Source: Planctomycetaceae bacterium (lineage in GTDB: Bacteria; Planctomycetota; Planctomycetia; Planctomycetales; Planctomycetaceae). From it: a stretch of 43,805 nucleotides of DNA. Where the stretch lies: contig JAEUII010000424.1 in the NCBI GenBank assembly GCA_016795145.1, forward strand, positions 1-43,805, written 5' to 3'. Positions 33,400-41,795 of this stretch are shown here, piece by piece. The notes under the pieces were generated by a model that was not told the DNA's origin, did not search any database, and saw only the letters and a program-made list of their open reading frames with translations. Position 1 is the stretch's first letter, and each line of letters begins with the position of its first letter. The position numbers and the translations under genes were made by a program.

Positions 33400-35054
33400 C
33401 AGTCTTCCTTCTTTACCGATTCACCGCCTGCGGATGTTTTCCGCAGAGCTTTTCCGGAGAGAGTACCCGTCGCCTGTCCTTCGAACACAGCAAACGTTCC
33501 ATTCACAAGGACATGTCGAATTCCCGACGGCGTCAAATACGGTGACTCATACGTGGCACGATCTCGGAACGTCTTTGGATCAAAGACCACAACGTCGGCC
33601 CAGTAACCATTCTTCAGAAGTCCTCGATCCGTCATCCCAAGAATCTCTGCCGGCAGTCCGCTCGAGCTTCGAATTGCAGCGGACAGGCTTAGAACATTCT
33701 GTTCAATCGCATAATGGCCGATCTTGCGTGGGAAGGTCCCAAAGGATCTTGGATGCGGCATCGATGATGTCGGGATCTTTGATCCGCCGTCACTGGCCGT
33801 CGCGACCCAGGGCAGCGGCATGGCGAGCCTCATGTCGTCTTCGTTCATTCCGAAGTTGATTACGGAAGCTCCACCGTTCTTTTCAATCTCGAGGACAACT
33901 TCGACGGCCGGTCGGTTCTGTGCCGTCGCCAGTTCTTCAAGAGATTTTCCGATCCAGCTTCGATTCCATGAACACGAAGCAAGCTGAATCCGCGACGCTT
34001 TTGCCAGTGCCTCTTCGACATCCGTTCTGATCTTCGCGAGTTGTTCGGGGTTGGTCAGTCTTTTCTGCAACTCATCCCGGCCGCCTTCGCGCGACCAGGT
34101 TGGCAGAAGGGTCGCTTCGAGCGAAGTGCTCGACGCCGTATAGGGATACTGATCCGCTGTCACCACCGCGCCTTTGCTGCGTGCTTGTTCAATGCGTTCT
34201 ATGGCAAGACGCAGAGTGCCCCAGTTGTCGCGTCCGCTGGCCTTGAAGTGAGACACGTGAACGCGGCAACCAGCTTCGGATCCAATGCGAATGGCCTCAT
34301 CGATGCTCGCAACAAGTTCCGATCCTTCGTTGCGAATATGGCTGGCGTAGAGTCCTCCGTGTTGTGCAACGACCCTGGCGATTTCGATCAGCTCTTCTGT
34401 CTTCGTCAATGTGCCGGGGATGTAGATCAACCCCGTTGTCATACCGAACGCACCGTCCTTCATGGCTTTGTCGGCCAGTGCTTTCATCTGCTGCAGCTCC
34501 TCTGCGCTGGGTGTTCGATCTCCTTTGCCGATGACTTCCGAACGCAGACTTCCCTGAGGAATCAAGTGGGCGATGTTCGTCCCTGAACCATCGTCGGAGA
34601 TCTTCTTTAGATACTTGTCGGTATCCACCGGGCCGAACCCACAATTGCCCGTGACCATCGTTGTGCAGCCCTGAAGCAGATAGTTGACTCCTGCTCGGGT
34701 GTTTCGGTCGAGCACCGGGTCATCGCTGTGAGTATGCAGGTCAATGAATCCCGGGCAGATCACCAGGCCACTGCAGTCGACTCGCATGTCAGATGGAATT
34801 TGAAGCGAGCTGTTCGAAGCCGCGTGGTCCTTCTTCAGGACATAGATCTTCTGCTCGCGAATACCGATGGAACCGTCGAAGGGCTCGCTGCCATCGCCGG
34901 AATAAATGGTCCCGTCGGCCAGTAGAACATCGAACCGATCCGGCAGTTTTTCGACTGCTTCCTGAGCCATCGCAACGGAGTAGACTGTCGACGTGAACAG
35001 CACAGCAATTGTGGCGACGATCAGCGTGAAGCAAGAACGTGTCGGAGTCCTCAT
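33399..35054 (-). CDS. N-acyl-D-amino-acid deacylase-like amidohydrolase (exported)
   Basis: A 551-residue metal-dependent amidohydrolase of the D-aminoacylase type. A signal peptide covers about residues 1-30 (ending SVAMA-Q), so it acts outside the cytoplasm. Active-site residues expected for the family are visible: DLHTHSDD (H107, H109), GNCG (C138), SHIRNEG (H239), VSHFKA (H269) and TASDGG (D422). Together they fit a zinc site with the cysteine ligand. The likely reaction is hydrolysis of N-acyl-D-amino acids to D-amino acid and fatty or acetic acid; the exact substrate is unknown. It is coupled to the GNAT gene downstream. Confidence 0.9.
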   Translation of the reverse strand: MRTPTRSCFTLIVATIAVLFTSTVYSVAMAQEAVEKLPDRFDVLLADGTIYSGDGSEPFDGSIGIREQKIYVLKKDHAASNSSLQIPSDMRVDCSGLVICPGFIDLHTHSDDPVLDRNTRAGVNYLLQGCTTMVTGNCGFGPVDTDKYLKKISDDGSGTNIAHLIPQGSLRSEVIGKGDRTPSAEELQQMKALADKAMKDGAFGMTTGLIYIPGTLTKTEELIEIARVVAQHGGLYASHIRNEGSELVASIDEAIRIGSEAGCRVHVSHFKASGRDNWGTLRLAIERIEQARSKGAVVTADQYPYTASSTSLEATLLPTWSREGGRDELQKRLTNPEQLAKIRTDVEEALAKASRIQLASCSWNRSWIGKSLEELATAQNRPAVEVVLEIEKNGGASVINFGMNEDDMRLAMPLPWVATASDGGSKIPTSSMPHPRSFGTFPRKIGHYAIEQNVLSLSAAIRSSSGLPAEILGMTDRGLLKNGYWADVVVFDPKTFRDRATYESPYLTPSGIRHVLVNGTFAVFEGQATGTLSGKALRKTSAGGESVKKED

Positions 35055-35389
35055 ATGACGTCTCTCTGTTCGGGAACTTTAGACCTGGCAGTCGCACGGG
35101 GCGGAGTTCCATCCTACCAGACGGCTCAGCGCGAAGGCCATTCCGCCGAACTCCAGGAGGCTTGCTCCAGGCCAATCGCTGCATGGAGAAGGTGATGATG
35201 CCTGTGTGCCAATGGCTCCATTGAGCCCGCGTGGGACTTGCTCCGAATTGCAGTGAATCATTGACACGGGTCACCAGGGAGCGTAGTGTCTTCCTACCCT
35301 ATCGTGAGAGCGTCGTCTCTTGTCGGGTATTACCAGAAGTCTCATCCATCTCGCGACTGCTCACCCAGCCGCTTCAGGAGTTGTCGATC
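35055..35389. other. Divergent intergenic region
   Basis: 335 bases between the amidohydrolase (minus) and phospholipase-D-like (plus) genes. Apart from the candidate promoter at 35261-35289 I see no repeat, hairpin or gene. Confidence 0.4.
35261..35289 (+). promoter_or_regulatory. Candidate sigma-70-type promoter of the phospholipase-D-like gene
   Basis: A perfect TTGACA (35261-35266), 17 bases, then TAGTGT (35284-35289) with only 3 of 6 consensus bases. It lies about 100 bases before the start codon at 35390. A weak prediction, based mainly on the -35 box. Confidence 0.35.
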
Positions 35390-37102
35390 ATGAGCGACGG
35401 GCCATTTGTTGTCGGGAAGAGCACGAAAGCACTGTTTTCTCTGAAGGTTCATCGCGGCAAAGGAATGGCACTGCTGGCGATGAACTGGAAGAAAGGCAAG
35501 CCCCCGCTCGATTTTGTTGGCTTCGCAATCGAATACAAAGAACCCGGCGATGATAAGTTTCAGGCAGTGTCCAATCGCCTCTCGTTTGACTCACCGGACG
35601 GAAAGCCCAAAAAGTCTTCCAGTCGCGTTGCCCCAATTCAAAAATGGCGATGGGTGCACTTTCCCCACGACAGCCACTCGGAGGGTGAGTATCACTATCG
35701 AATCACTCCCGTGTTCATGAATGACCGGGATGAACTGAGTTACGGTGATCCTCAGGAAGCATCGATAGCGCTCGGGTCTGAAACGGTCGCTGGAAAGCTC
35801 GACGTCAACTTTACCCGAGGGTTCATTTCGTCGCAGGCCTTCGTCGACACGTACGCAAAAAATGACAAGGACATGTCCGCACTGCTGCCAGCCAAGGCGG
35901 ATCAGGGCTGGAACTTCAAACCGACGAACCCGAAAGCTCAGGAAGCCTACACATGGATGGGGTTCGAAGCATGGCGAGTCATGCTGCAGCTTCTTGATGA
36001 AGCCATTGCCGACAAGAAGGCTCAGGTATGTATGGTGGCTTACGACTTCAACCACCCGGAAGTCGCAGAAAAGCTCAGCAAGCTTGGAAAACGCCTGCGT
36101 GTCATCATCGACGACAGTCCTCCGCATCCTGACAAGGGATCGTCAGAAAACCACATTGCCGATCTGCTGAAGAAGTCTGCCGGGGCCGACAATGTGAAAC
36201 GTCAGCACATGGGGCAGCTGCAACACAACAAGACTCTGGTCATCAACGGGCCAAAGGTGAAGGCGGCCCTGTGCGGATCGACAAACTTTGCCTGGCGAGG
36301 CCTGTTTGTGCAGAACAATCATGCGGTTGTTGTGCGAGGTGCGAAGGCGATCCAGCCTTTCGTGGATGCCTTTGAACAATACTGGGCGAGCAATAATCCC
36401 GCGGACTTCGGTGATTCACCGTCGACCAAATGGAATGATCTTGGGCTCACTGGGGTCAAGGCGAAGGTCACGTTTTCGCCTCACTCCACGGACCGGCAGG
36501 TGCTTCCGGAACTAGCCGATGATATTGCGAACAAGGCAACATCCAGTGTTCTCTATTCGCTGGCTTTTCTGGGGATGACACATGGGGCACTGCGAGATGC
36601 CATCACCAAAGTCACGGAAGGCAACAAGCTGTTTGTCTATGGCATTGCTGACAAGAAGGTGGGGGGGATCAACCTGCAGAAAACGGACGGTAACATCGCT
36701 CCCGTGAATCCGCAGGCGCTGACAGGCAAGGATGTTCCTGAACCGTTTAAGTCGGAACCCACAGGCGGCTTTGGAACTCGAATGCATCACAAGTTTGTTG
36801 TCATCGACTTCGATAAGCCGACCGCACGTGTCTACTTTGGATCGAACAACATGTCGATCACAGCTGACCTGAAGAATGGCGAGAATCTGGTGTTGGTGCA
36901 GGATCGTCGAGTCGCTACGGCGTTCATGATCGAAGCTCTGCGAATCTTTGATCACTATGAGTTTCGAATTGCCGCCACGAAGACGAAAATCGGAAAACTG
37001 TTCCTGGCAAAGCCACCTCGAAAGAAGGGCGAAAAGCCCTGGTGGGATAAGGACTACACGCTCAAACATCGCATTCGAGACCGCGAGTTATTTTCCAAAT
37101 AG
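35390..37102 (+). CDS. Phospholipase-D-like protein with N-terminal Ig/fibronectin-like domain
   Basis: A 570-residue protein without signal peptide. ATG 35390 follows AGGAG at nine bases; earlier in-frame starts are not supported. Residues about 10-130 are a beta sandwich (FVGFAIEYKEPGDDKFQAV...YHYRITPVF), then two PLD half-domains. The first has H279-N-K281-x4-N286 and GSTNF (296-300), so the acidic residue of the HKD motif is Asn. The second is canonical, H466-x-K468-x4-D473 with GSNN (484-487). The C-terminal 40 residues are rich in Lys and Arg. The superfamily includes lipases, nucleases and transferases; which one applies is unknown. An unrecognised gene follows on the same strand. Confidence 0.88.
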   Translation: MSDGPFVVGKSTKALFSLKVHRGKGMALLAMNWKKGKPPLDFVGFAIEYKEPGDDKFQAVSNRLSFDSPDGKPKKSSSRVAPIQKWRWVHFPHDSHSEGEYHYRITPVFMNDRDELSYGDPQEASIALGSETVAGKLDVNFTRGFISSQAFVDTYAKNDKDMSALLPAKADQGWNFKPTNPKAQEAYTWMGFEAWRVMLQLLDEAIADKKAQVCMVAYDFNHPEVAEKLSKLGKRLRVIIDDSPPHPDKGSSENHIADLLKKSAGADNVKRQHMGQLQHNKTLVINGPKVKAALCGSTNFAWRGLFVQNNHAVVVRGAKAIQPFVDAFEQYWASNNPADFGDSPSTKWNDLGLTGVKAKVTFSPHSTDRQVLPELADDIANKATSSVLYSLAFLGMTHGALRDAITKVTEGNKLFVYGIADKKVGGINLQKTDGNIAPVNPQALTGKDVPEPFKSEPTGGFGTRMHHKFVVIDFDKPTARVYFGSNNMSITADLKNGENLVLVQDRRVATAFMIEALRIFDHYEFRIAATKTKIGKLFLAKPPRKKGEKPWWDKDYTLKHRIRDRELFSK

Positions 37103-37113
37103 AGTGTGCAGGA

Positions 37114-37147
37114 CCGTTGCGGAACTTACTCACAAGTTCCGCAACGG
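37114..37147 (+). terminator. Perfect 14-bp hairpin between the phospholipase-D-like gene and its neighbour
   Basis: CCGTTGCGGAACTT, loop ACTCAC, AAGTTCCGCAACGG. It starts 12 bases after the stop at 37102. No T-run follows, so it may end transcription only partly, stabilise the upstream mRNA 3' end, or be a protein-binding site. Confidence 0.6.
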
Positions 37148-37239
37148 CCGAAAGGTTATGTCATTCCAGAGCGCTGCGTTGTACTCGCAGCGACGCTCAA
37201 CTGGTTCGCTTTCATTGATTCTTCTTTCAGGAACAGCCC

Positions 37240-38349
37240 ATGGCTAAGTCTAAGGCATCCGCGCCCAGGAATTCCGTTCAGTGTGTGCTGGGTGCGGCGG
37301 ACATGCTGTCACCAATCTTTGCTTACTATTCCATGCCGAAAAGCTGGGATGCCGAAAAGTGTTTGCGGGAAGGGATGGAACACGCATTCTCGTTCACCAT
37401 GCTGCGTGATCAGTTCTATGGCGGCTGGGCTCACGTGTGGAAAGAACCAACTGATGGCCTGTATCACCTGAAGTTGACGTCGCCGACGGTGACCGACGAT
37501 GTCACAGGGTATGCGGATCTTGTTCCTCGATTTGTGAACGCCGTATCACTGGCTCAAAAGGCCATCGCCAGTGTTCCTCAGACGGATGAGATGAAGCAGG
37601 GCAACCTGAGATTCCTTCCGCCGTTCGGTCTGTCGATGCTGAATGCTCGCGGCGTCCTGCTGCTGCACTATCCGCCCGACGAAACGATTACGTATCTCGA
37701 CTATCTTCATTCCCACACGACCAAGCGCTGGGAAGCTCTGCTGATCGCGAATGGCCATCCCGGAGCAGATAACCCGCTGCTGGAATCGATTGTTGACGTT
37801 TGCCCGGTGGCCGCAGATGGAGGTACCGTAGGCGGCAATCTCGTCGATGAGCTGTGCAGCAACGTCTCTTCAAATCTCACAGCCTATGTGTCTGACCTGT
37901 TGTTGATGCTGCTGCGATGCAAGCAGTCGGGCAAAGCGTCCGTCACTCAGCCCATGGTCGCCCTGGGTTCCCCGGCACAGACTTGGTTGATGAACAACTT
38001 CAAGTCTCAGATTCGCGAGCAGGCAGGACGAGTCAAGAACCTGAAGCCCCATACAGTCCTTCAGCTCAAGCTGCATCCCGATCAGGACCTTGTGACCCCT
38101 GTCATCACGATGCCTCATCCGTGTATCTATTACCGTCATCCCGGCGACCGAACGGAGATGCTGCGACAGGATCTGATCGGCACTCGCTGGTACGTGAAGA
38201 TGGCCGCGAATGTCAAAGCCGATCCCGTCAAGGTGCTGGCCGACGCCAAAAAGTACTGGACCGCCGCCGCAAATCAGGCTCGATTCCGCAAGATCGCACA
38301 GGCTCATTCGGCCGAGTTTGATAACCTGATGGAAACCGATAAACCGTGA
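37240..38349 (+). CDS. Protein of unknown function, partner of the phospholipase-D-like gene
   Basis: A 369-residue protein, no signal peptide or membrane helix, that I do not recognise. Visible features: a hydrophobic AADMLSPIFAYYSMP near the N-terminus, a W/Y-rich segment (DQFYGGWAHVWKEPTDGLYH), a HYPPDETITYLDYLHSH stretch in the middle, several conserved-looking Cys (CVLGA, DVCPVA, LLRCKQSG), and a basic, helical C-terminus. It lies 137 bases after the phospholipase-D-like gene on the same strand and is probably transcribed with it, though the intervening hairpin may lower its level. A DUF1579 gene converges from the other side 40 bases away. Confidence 0.8.
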   Translation: MAKSKASAPRNSVQCVLGAADMLSPIFAYYSMPKSWDAEKCLREGMEHAFSFTMLRDQFYGGWAHVWKEPTDGLYHLKLTSPTVTDDVTGYADLVPRFVNAVSLAQKAIASVPQTDEMKQGNLRFLPPFGLSMLNARGVLLLHYPPDETITYLDYLHSHTTKRWEALLIANGHPGADNPLLESIVDVCPVAADGGTVGGNLVDELCSNVSSNLTAYVSDLLLMLLRCKQSGKASVTQPMVALGSPAQTWLMNNFKSQIREQAGRVKNLKPHTVLQLKLHPDQDLVTPVITMPHPCIYYRHPGDRTEMLRQDLIGTRWYVKMAANVKADPVKVLADAKKYWTAAANQARFRKIAQAHSAEFDNLMETDKP

Positions 38350-38388
38350 GGTCAGGAACCAGGCTGATCGCCGTTCGGATTGCTCACC

Positions 38389-38889
38389 TCACGCACGACG
38401 ATACAGGATCTCCATCGTGCGCATTTCGTGGCCGTTGTCGTCGGTCATCCAGGTCGTCATGTCGTGAGTGTTCGGATCGATCAGCCGAATCTCCGTGCGC
38501 TTCTGCACTTCTTTTCCGGAGTGTGGATGAACAAAGCTGGAAACCATCGTCCAGACTTTTCCCGTCGCATCAACAGTACCGGTCTCCATCTGCATCATCG
38601 ACGAGGCGTTGTCGATCCAGAACCCCTCATACTTCTTTGTTCCAAAGTTGTAGCCCCAGAATCCCTGCCCCAGAAACGCTGGCCATGGGCCCGGGCTCGG
38701 ATCGCCCACGTAGTCCTGAAACAAATACAGTCCGCCGAGCTGAAACGAATTTGTCATCGTCCCTTCCTGGACCATCGGGTCACCGGGCCCGAAGAACAGT
38801 TTCACGACCGCTCGAAACTTGCCTTCAAACGGTTTCAGCAACGCATGCTCGGCACCTGGAGTCGGAGGACCTGGATGGGATTCGCTCAT
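38389..38889 (-). CDS. DUF1579 family protein
   Basis: A 166-residue protein of the DUF1579 family, a small beta-barrel of lipocalin-like type. Typical parts are 'HALLKPFEGKFRAVVKLFFGPG', the GLYLFQDYVGD strand, the 'FLGQGFWGYNFGTKKYEGFWIDN' core and the closing 'RTMEILYRR'. No signal peptide is seen. These proteins are thought to bind small hydrophobic compounds, but no ligand is known. ATG 38889 has no strong ribosome site. The SET-domain gene lies 35 bases upstream on the same strand, so they may form one unit. Confidence 0.9.
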   Translation of the reverse strand: MSESHPGPPTPGAEHALLKPFEGKFRAVVKLFFGPGDPMVQEGTMTNSFQLGGLYLFQDYVGDPSPGPWPAFLGQGFWGYNFGTKKYEGFWIDNASSMMQMETGTVDATGKVWTMVSSFVHPHSGKEVQKRTEIRLIDPNTHDMTTWMTDDNGHEMRTMEILYRRA

Positions 38890-38924
38890 AACGACAACTT
38901 TCAGTCAGGATGATGGAAAAGGGC

Positions 38925-39314
38925 TTAATCCAGTACGTCAAATTCGACGGGATCCATCACGTCTTCTGCACCATTGTAATTGATGGTGATCTCTTCGCCC
39001 GGCTTGATGTCTCGCAGAGCCTTGTATTCCTTGACCTGCTGGCCAGCATCGTCGTATCGGGCGTTGGGCTGGTACGAATGGTTGTACAGAGAACCAAAAC
39101 CCAGCGCGAGTGCGACTTTGCCTTTGCCGTATTCAAAAACATACTGCGACAGAAACCCGCCGTGCTCGCACTCCAGAACTTCTTTCGCAGGGATCACCAG
39201 CAGTGGAACTCGTTCGAAGATCGTTCCGGCTTTGATCAGTTCGCGAGCAAAGACGCCTCGCCCCTTGCCCCTGATGGATTTGACTTCGATAAGCGGTGAT
39301 GCCGTGATTTTCAT
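38925..39314 (-). CDS. SET-domain protein (lysine methyltransferase-like)
   Basis: A 129-residue single-domain SET protein. The N-terminus 'VKSIRGKGRGVFARELIKAGTIFERVP' is the SET-I entry (G-x-G-[RVL]-G-x-[VF]-A). The S-adenosylmethionine and catalytic motifs are YNHSYQPNARY (N78-H79-S80) and GEEITINYN (106-114, with the catalytic-type tyrosine). Members in bacteria can methylate lysines of ribosomal or other proteins; the target is unknown. ATG 39314 is chosen because it begins the conserved domain; a frame open to 39464 reads no recognisable sequence. DUF1579 follows 35 bases downstream. Confidence 0.88.
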   Translation of the reverse strand: MKITASPLIEVKSIRGKGRGVFARELIKAGTIFERVPLLVIPAKEVLECEHGGFLSQYVFEYGKGKVALALGFGSLYNHSYQPNARYDDAGQQVKEYKALRDIKPGEEITINYNGAEDVMDPVEFDVLD

Positions 39315-39517
39315 GAGTAAGCCTGGGGCTTTGAAAGACGATGAGGAATGAGAGCACGTCGGTGGGAGAGGCCGGCGAATGGTCCGGCCCGGCAACGACG
39401 CGGGATGGTGATACATTCCGAAGTCAGACTCAAGCGAGTCCTGTGTGCCGCGTCGTCGGTTCATCAGGATCCGGCATCTGCATTGATCGGCTGGAGCATC
39501 AGCACCGACTGTGGCGC

Positions 39518-39546
39518 AAAAAAAGGGCCAGGATTTCTCCTGGCCC
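39518..39546 (-). terminator. Rho-independent terminator for the Gfo/Idh/MocA gene
   Basis: On the minus strand GGGCCAGGA-GAAA-TCCTGGCCC is followed by seven T (39524-39518). A perfect 9-bp GC-rich stem with a T-run, about 120 bases after the gene's stop at 39665; the palindromic element at 39576-39653 lies in between. It is the clearest intrinsic terminator I see in the window. Confidence 0.88.
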
Positions 39547-39575
39547 CATGACGAACAGCGTCAGAAAAGCCTCGT

Positions 39576-39653
39576 GTGTCGAACGGCTGTCCTCAGCCGT
39601 TTTCGTTTTCGAATCACAAGACCTGCAAGCGATTGAGGACAATCGCTCGACAC
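39576..39653. repeat. REP/BIME-like element, family 2, GTCG variant
   Basis: Outer pair GTGTCGA (39576-39582) with TCGACAC (39647-39653), enclosing ACGGCTG-TCCT-CAGCCGT and AGCGATTG-AGGA-CAATCGCT. Compared with 22246-22323 one outer A-T pair has become C-G on both sides, and the second loop (AGGA) is now exactly complementary to the first (UCCU). With the terminator at 39518 it fills most of the 350-base gap between the genes ending at 39314 and 39665. Confidence 0.85.
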
Positions 39654-39664
39654 TGGGCAAACGG

Positions 39665-41038
39665 TTACATGTTGATCTCGTAACCTTTGCGGCTTTCGCG
39701 TGACAGGAATGCGCTGGCCTGAGCATCGCCGACGATTTCTCGCTTTGCCGGATCCCAGTTGATCGGGCGATTCAGACGCATGGCGATGTTGCTGAGATGA
39801 CAGATTTCCAGCATGCGGTTGTGCGACCAGACATCGGAGATCGGCTGCTTCCGGCTCTTCATCGCTTCGGTGAAGTTCTGAGTGTGATTTTCCGGAATCG
39901 GACCACCGTAGATATCGGTGATGGCATTCTCCGGAAGCGGCTTGCTCTTCAGATCTTCCACCGGCTTGCCAGTAATCTTTCCTCGATTGACGAAGAAGCG
40001 GCCTTCCGTACCTTCGAACAGAATTCCGTTGTCGCCTTCGCTCGTAATGATCATCTCGACATCATTCGGCATGTCGACTTTGATGCGGAACGACGTTGCA
40101 GCGTTGTACTGGTCCTGAACAGTCGGATGACCGTCCTTGTACTCGACCGGCAGCTTGAACTGCAGAGGCGTCACTTTGCTTGGACCGGTTTCCGTTGCTC
40201 CCAGAGCCCAGCATGCAACGTCAACGTGGTGAGCACCCCAGTCAGTCAGCTTGCCGCCCGAGTATTCATGCCAGTTGCGGAACGAATAATGACAGTTGCT
40301 GAACAACGGTACGCCACCACCGTAACCTTCGCGCAGCTGCGGCAGCGCGCGGTAGTCGACCTTAGGAGCAGGACCAAGCCAGACGTCCCAGTCCAGGCCT
40401 TCCGGTACAGGTGCCACCGGAATGACGGGCGACGCTTCCATGGAATCGATGCCGCAGGTGACTCGCTTGACCGTTCCGATGCGACCATGTTTGACCAGAG
40501 CGACGGCCGTGAGGAAGCGATTCTCGAACTCACTTCGCTGCATCGTGCCAACCTGGAACACTCGCCCGGTTTGCTTCACAATCTTCTCGATCAGCTTGCC
40601 TTCATCAATCGTCAGCGTCAGAGGTTTTTCGCAGTAGACATCCTTACCCGCCAGCATCGCTTCGACCGCAATCTTTGTATGCCAGTGATCAGGAGTCGCA
40701 ATCATCACCGCATCGATGTCTTTGCGGTCCAACACCTTGCGATAGTCTGCATAACCGTCTGGCTTCTTCTTCTGAGCCTTCTCGGTCCTTTCGATGTTCA
40801 CACCCAGAACGTTTGAGTCGACGTCGGCCAGAGCTGCGAAGTCCGCAAACTTGAACGACTTGCTGGTAATCGTCCATCCCTGATTACGCAGTCCGATGGT
40901 TGCGAAGACCGGGCGATCGTTGGGCGACATGTATCCGAAGGCTCGGCTTGCTGACGGCGCCCAGATTGCAGCAGCGCCGATGGCGGCTGCACTTTTCAAA
41001 AACCCGCGACGACTGGCGGACGATTTCTGATTCGACAT
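39665..41038 (-). CDS. Gfo/Idh/MocA-family oxidoreductase (Tat-exported)
   Basis: A 457-residue NAD(P)-dependent oxidoreductase. The N-terminus SRRGFLKSAAAIGAAAIW is a clear twin-arginine signal, so a folded, cofactor-loaded enzyme is exported. The Rossmann fold starts at 'FATIGLRNQG', followed by ADVDSNVLG; the family lysine is in DVYCEKPLTLT, and the C-terminal sheet domain contains 'GKLTDWGAHHVDVACWALG'. Many exported members in Planctomycetes are linked to sugar or inositol metabolism; the substrate is not known. AGGA precedes ATG 41038. A good terminator follows downstream. Confidence 0.93.
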   Translation of the reverse strand: MSNQKSSASRRGFLKSAAAIGAAAIWAPSASRAFGYMSPNDRPVFATIGLRNQGWTITSKSFKFADFAALADVDSNVLGVNIERTEKAQKKKPDGYADYRKVLDRKDIDAVMIATPDHWHTKIAVEAMLAGKDVYCEKPLTLTIDEGKLIEKIVKQTGRVFQVGTMQRSEFENRFLTAVALVKHGRIGTVKRVTCGIDSMEASPVIPVAPVPEGLDWDVWLGPAPKVDYRALPQLREGYGGGVPLFSNCHYSFRNWHEYSGGKLTDWGAHHVDVACWALGATETGPSKVTPLQFKLPVEYKDGHPTVQDQYNAATSFRIKVDMPNDVEMIITSEGDNGILFEGTEGRFFVNRGKITGKPVEDLKSKPLPENAITDIYGGPIPENHTQNFTEAMKSRKQPISDVWSHNRMLEICHLSNIAMRLNRPINWDPAKREIVGDAQASAFLSRESRKGYEINM

Positions 41039-41191
41039 AACGTGGAATCCTGAAGAGTGGTGGAAGACGGAGAAGTAACATCGCCATTGTGATGAAATCA
41101 GTCACGCTTCGGAAGCGATGCGAATGGCGTCTGCTGAGAAGTATTCCGAGGCGTCAAATTCGTCCCTTCGGACAGCCAGCTGCCTCGACGA

Positions 41192-41650
41192 TCAGTGGCC
41201 CTGCATCAGGCGACGTGCGGCTCGGCGAGTCACGAAGGCTCGCCACGTGAAGAGGGCGATGAGTGCCGGCCGGGGAAAAAGCAGCCTGGACCACAGTCCG
41301 CGCAGGCCACGATGGTGTTCGTACTCGATATGTTCGTGGACTTCTGTTTCGGTCGGGCTGAGGACGTTGAACCGATGAGTATGCTGCCAGAATTTCATCG
41401 GGCCGGCCGTCTGAGTATCCGTGAAGCCTGTGGGGCTCACATTCGAATGTTCCGCAGTCCATCTCACGGGGAGCGGTCCCATCCACATTGTGAATTCACC
41501 GATCGATCCATTCGCCAGCGGATCAAATCGATGAACGTGCATGATCATCAGCGGCGGCGTGAGTGCCTTCAGGATGCCCGTCTGAAAATGAAACCGTGAA
41601 ACAATCTCCACCGGTGCTGAGACTCGAAAGCGGTAGTCAAAGACAGGCAT
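41192..41650 (-). CDS. SRPBCC-family protein (ligand-binding cyclase/dehydrase-like)
   Basis: A 152-residue protein with the START-like fold of the type often called ligand-binding SRPBCC or COG4276-like. Visible are 'YRFRVSAPVEIVSRFHFQTGILKALTPPLM' at the N-terminus, the middle GPLPVRWTAEHSNVSPTGFTD and 'VHEHIEYEHHRGLRGLWSRLLFP' near the C-terminal helix. No catalytic residues can be named. It stands alone between the Gfo/Idh/MocA and PVC-type genes, all on the minus strand, with about 150 bases on either side. It is unrelated in detail to the two SRPBCC proteins at 18362-19683. Confidence 0.85.
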   Translation of the reverse strand: MPVFDYRFRVSAPVEIVSRFHFQTGILKALTPPLMIMHVHRFDPLANGSIGEFTMWMGPLPVRWTAEHSNVSPTGFTDTQTAGPMKFWQHTHRFNVLSPTETEVHEHIEYEHHRGLRGLWSRLLFPRPALIALFTWRAFVTRRAARRLMQGH

Positions 41651-41795
41651 GGGTGTTCAGGTTTCAGTTTCCAGTGTTCAGATTTGGACGATCCTGTTCG
41701 TAGGTCCGCAGGCTGTTGCCACAATTAACAGTGGATTGCTGTAGTGGTGGCGGGTTTCTGTGAACCAGACTTGCTCAGCCGGTTGCTTCCGTTGC

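Noticed and set aside
35390..38349. Calling the phospholipase-D cassette an anti-phage defence system
   Set aside because: No other defence gene, mobile element or known effector partner is visible; the PLD fold alone does not justify it.
39375..39395. GGCCGG...CCGGCC mini-hairpin as a terminator
   Set aside because: A 6-bp stem with no T-run, much weaker than the terminator at 39518-39546.
39797..40816. Plus-strand open frame of 339 codons opposite the oxidoreductase
   Set aside because: An antisense shadow; the minus-strand protein has all Gfo/Idh/MocA motifs and a Tat signal.
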